NCBI RefSeq assembly: GCF_900215485.1
Contig: NZ_OCMZ01000002.1
Coordinates: 1,240,001-1,304,000, forward strand
DNA length: 64,000 bases
Source of the DNA: Nitrosovibrio sp. Nv4
GTDB lineage: Bacteria > Pseudomonadota > Gammaproteobacteria > Burkholderiales > Nitrosomonadaceae
Direction of reading: 5' to 3'
Shown here: positions 62,660 through 64,000 of the stretch, in pieces
Numbering within the stretch: the first letter of the stretch is position 1
How the letters are laid out: every line of letters begins with the position of its first letter
Notes under the pieces: generated by a model
Told to the model about the DNA's origin: nothing
The model's input: only the letters and a program-made list of their open reading frames with translations
Database searches by the model: none
Translations under genes and position numbers: made by a program

Positions 62660-64000
62660 ATGGAATTCATAAAAATTCGTGGTGCACGCACGCACAATCT
62701 CAAAAACATCAATCTTGATTTACCGCGAAACACGCTGATAGTGATCACCGGTTTATCCGGGTCGGGCAAGTCTTCACTCGCGTTCGATACGCTGTACGCG
62801 GAAGGTCAGCGGCGCTATGTGGAATCGCTCTCCGCCTATGCGCGTCAATTCCTGCAATTGATGGAAAAACCCGACGTCGATCTGATAGAGGGCTTATCCC
62901 CCGCCATCGCCATCGAACAAAAAGCGACCTCTCATAATCCCCGATCTACGGTCGGTACCGTTACTGAAATACACGATTACATGCGTCTGCTGTTCGCACG
63001 GGTGGGCGATCCGCAATGTCCAGAGCATGGCATCACGCTGACGGCGCAAAGCGTTTCGCAAATGGTCGATCATGTGCAGCAGTTGCCGCCGGACACCCGA
63101 CTGATGATACTTGCACCGCTGGTGGTGGGACGCAAAGGCGAGCAAATGGATTTAATCGATGAATTGCGCGCGCAGGGCTTCGTGCGGCTGCGGGTCGACG
63201 GTAAAGTATATGAAATCGATGCGCTGCCGAAATTGCAAAAAAACAAAAAGCATACCGTGGAGGTCGTGGTGGACAGGCTCAAAGTTTCACCCGAGTCCAA
63301 GCAGCGATTGGCAGAGTCATTCGAAACAGCACTGCGGCACGCGGACGGACGCGCTTTAGCGGTGGAAATGGACTCTGACCAGGAGCACCTTTTTTCTGCC
63401 AAGTTCAGCTGCCCGATATGCAGCTATTCCCTGCCGGAACTGGAGCCGCGCTTATTCTCTTTCAACAACCCGATGGGCGCCTGCCCCAAATGCGATGGTC
63501 TGGGGAAAATCACTTTCTTCGATCCCAAGCGCGTAGTCGCCTTCCCGCATTTATCCCTGGCTTCCGGCGCGATCAAAGGTTGGGATCGGCGTAACCAATT
63601 TTATTACCAGTTGCTTGCGAGTCTTGCCACCCACTACCATTTTGATCTGGAGGTACCTTTTGAGCAGTTGCCTTCGAATATCCAGGACATCATCCTGAAC
63701 GGATCGGGCAAGGAAAAGATCGTATTCTCGTATTTGAACGAAAGTGGTACCCGCAACTATCGGAAGCATACGTTTGAAGGCATCGTTCCCAATCTGGAGC
63801 GGCGCTACAAGGAAACCGAGTCGCTTGCCGTGCGTGAAGAGCTGTCAAAATACCTCAATTCCCAGGCATGTCCGGAATGTGCGGGTACCCGGCTGCGCCG
63901 CGAAGCTCGCCATGTTCGGGTAGGGGGTCAGGCGATTTATGAAATCAACGCACTGCCTCTGAAGGAGGCCAAGGCTTTTTTCGATCAGGTAACACTGACG
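62660..64000 (+). CDS. uvrA: Excinuclease ABC subunit A, N-terminal part (runs off window)
   Basis: 447 codons are visible. [20 protein letters not shown] and the Walker [21 protein letters not shown] open the first ABC ATPase, with [20 protein letters not shown]. The first zinc finger is [30 protein letters not shown]. UvrA scans DNA for bulky damage with UvrB. The ATG at 62660 has GGAAG upstream; the ATG at 62647 is in another frame. The gene diverges from the MFS gene, as in many betaproteobacteria. Confidence 0.97.
   Translation, partial: MEFIKIRGARTHNLKNINLDLPRNTLIVITGLSGSGKSSLAFDTLYAEGQRRYVESLSAYARQFLQLMEKPDVDLIEGLSPAIAIEQKATSHNPRSTVGTVTEIHDYMRLLFARVGDPQCPEHGITLTAQSVSQMVDHVQQLPPDTRLMILAPLVVGRKGEQMDLIDELRAQGFVRLRVDGKVYEIDALPKLQKNKKHTVEVVVDRLKVSPESKQRLAESFETALRHADGRALAVEMDSDQEHLFSAKFSCPICSYSLPELEPRLFSFNNPMGACPKCDGLGKITFFDPKRVVAFPHLSLASGAIKGWDRRNQFYYQLLASLATHYHFDLEVPFEQLPSNIQDIILNGSGKEKIVFSYLNESGTRNYRKHTFEGIVPNLERRYKETESLAVREELSKYLNSQACPECAGTRLRREARHVRVGGQAIYEINALPLKEAKAFFDQVTLT

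Overview
The window is about 64 kb of a Gram-negative betaproteobacterial chromosome. Several things suggest an ammonia-oxidiser-like Nitrosomonadaceae (Nitrosospira type): the gene order ompA-mtaD-ubiG-gph | gyrA-serC-serA-pheA-hisC-aroF-tyrA, two PEP-CTERM proteins, an encapsulated-ferritin homologue, a tmRNA with tag ANDERYALAA, and the YdbH/YnbE/YdbL trio. The genus is inference; the class is fairly secure.

Layout. 1-10.7 kb: a VIT-domain gene fragment and its MerR-type neighbour, a small HTH/unknown pair, a SLOG-fold protein, a large PutA, a helical-toroid protein, an isoaspartyl peptidase, a P-loop kinase and hflX. 10.7-22.7 kb: accessory DNA piled up beside the tmRNA gene. It holds a cytochrome P450 gene fragment, a small lipoprotein, a 1605-aa DUF4011-helicase-Vsr protein (Hhe-type defence), a coiled-coil protein of unknown function, an integrase C-terminal remnant, a frameshifted IS256-family element and a HAF-repeat PEP-CTERM protein. 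Three copies of the tmRNA 3' end and its terminator hairpin (11.5, 19.45 and 22.69 kb) look like attachment-site duplications left by two integration events.

22.7-36.5 kb is core chromosome: tmRNA, gph, ubiG, an amidohydrolase and an OmpA-like protein on the minus strand, then gyrA and a mixed serine/aromatic/histidine biosynthesis operon on the plus strand with overlapping genes. 36.5-41.5 kb: an EncFtn-type ferritin without an encapsulin neighbour, a secreted unknown protein, a PEP-CTERM metalloprotease, a P450 whose open frame runs into a dead IS3-type orfA, and a methyltransferase.

41.9-51.5 kb is a compact integrative element at tRNA-Ser(UGA). It has a P4-type integrase, an Xis-like protein, an AlpA-like regulator, a RepA-like ATPase, an iteron-like array of TGGGGA boxes spaced about one helical turn apart, a zinc-ribbon protein and a short plus-strand block with phage-virion-like character. 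I could place both ends: a 13/14-base copy of the tRNA 3' end at 41915, and paired TTACCACG arm sites with identical 12-bp spacing at both ends. It resembles a phage satellite or mobilisable island and is the best candidate for an undescribed system.

51.5-64 kb is core again: a Bax-inhibitor-1 protein, rlmD, a complete IS4-family element inserted in a REP-like hairpin with a 10-bp target duplication, a DEDD exonuclease, the YdbL-YnbE-YdbH envelope trio, cysM, a ComEA-like protein, ssb, a YajR-like MFS transporter and the 5' part of uvrA.
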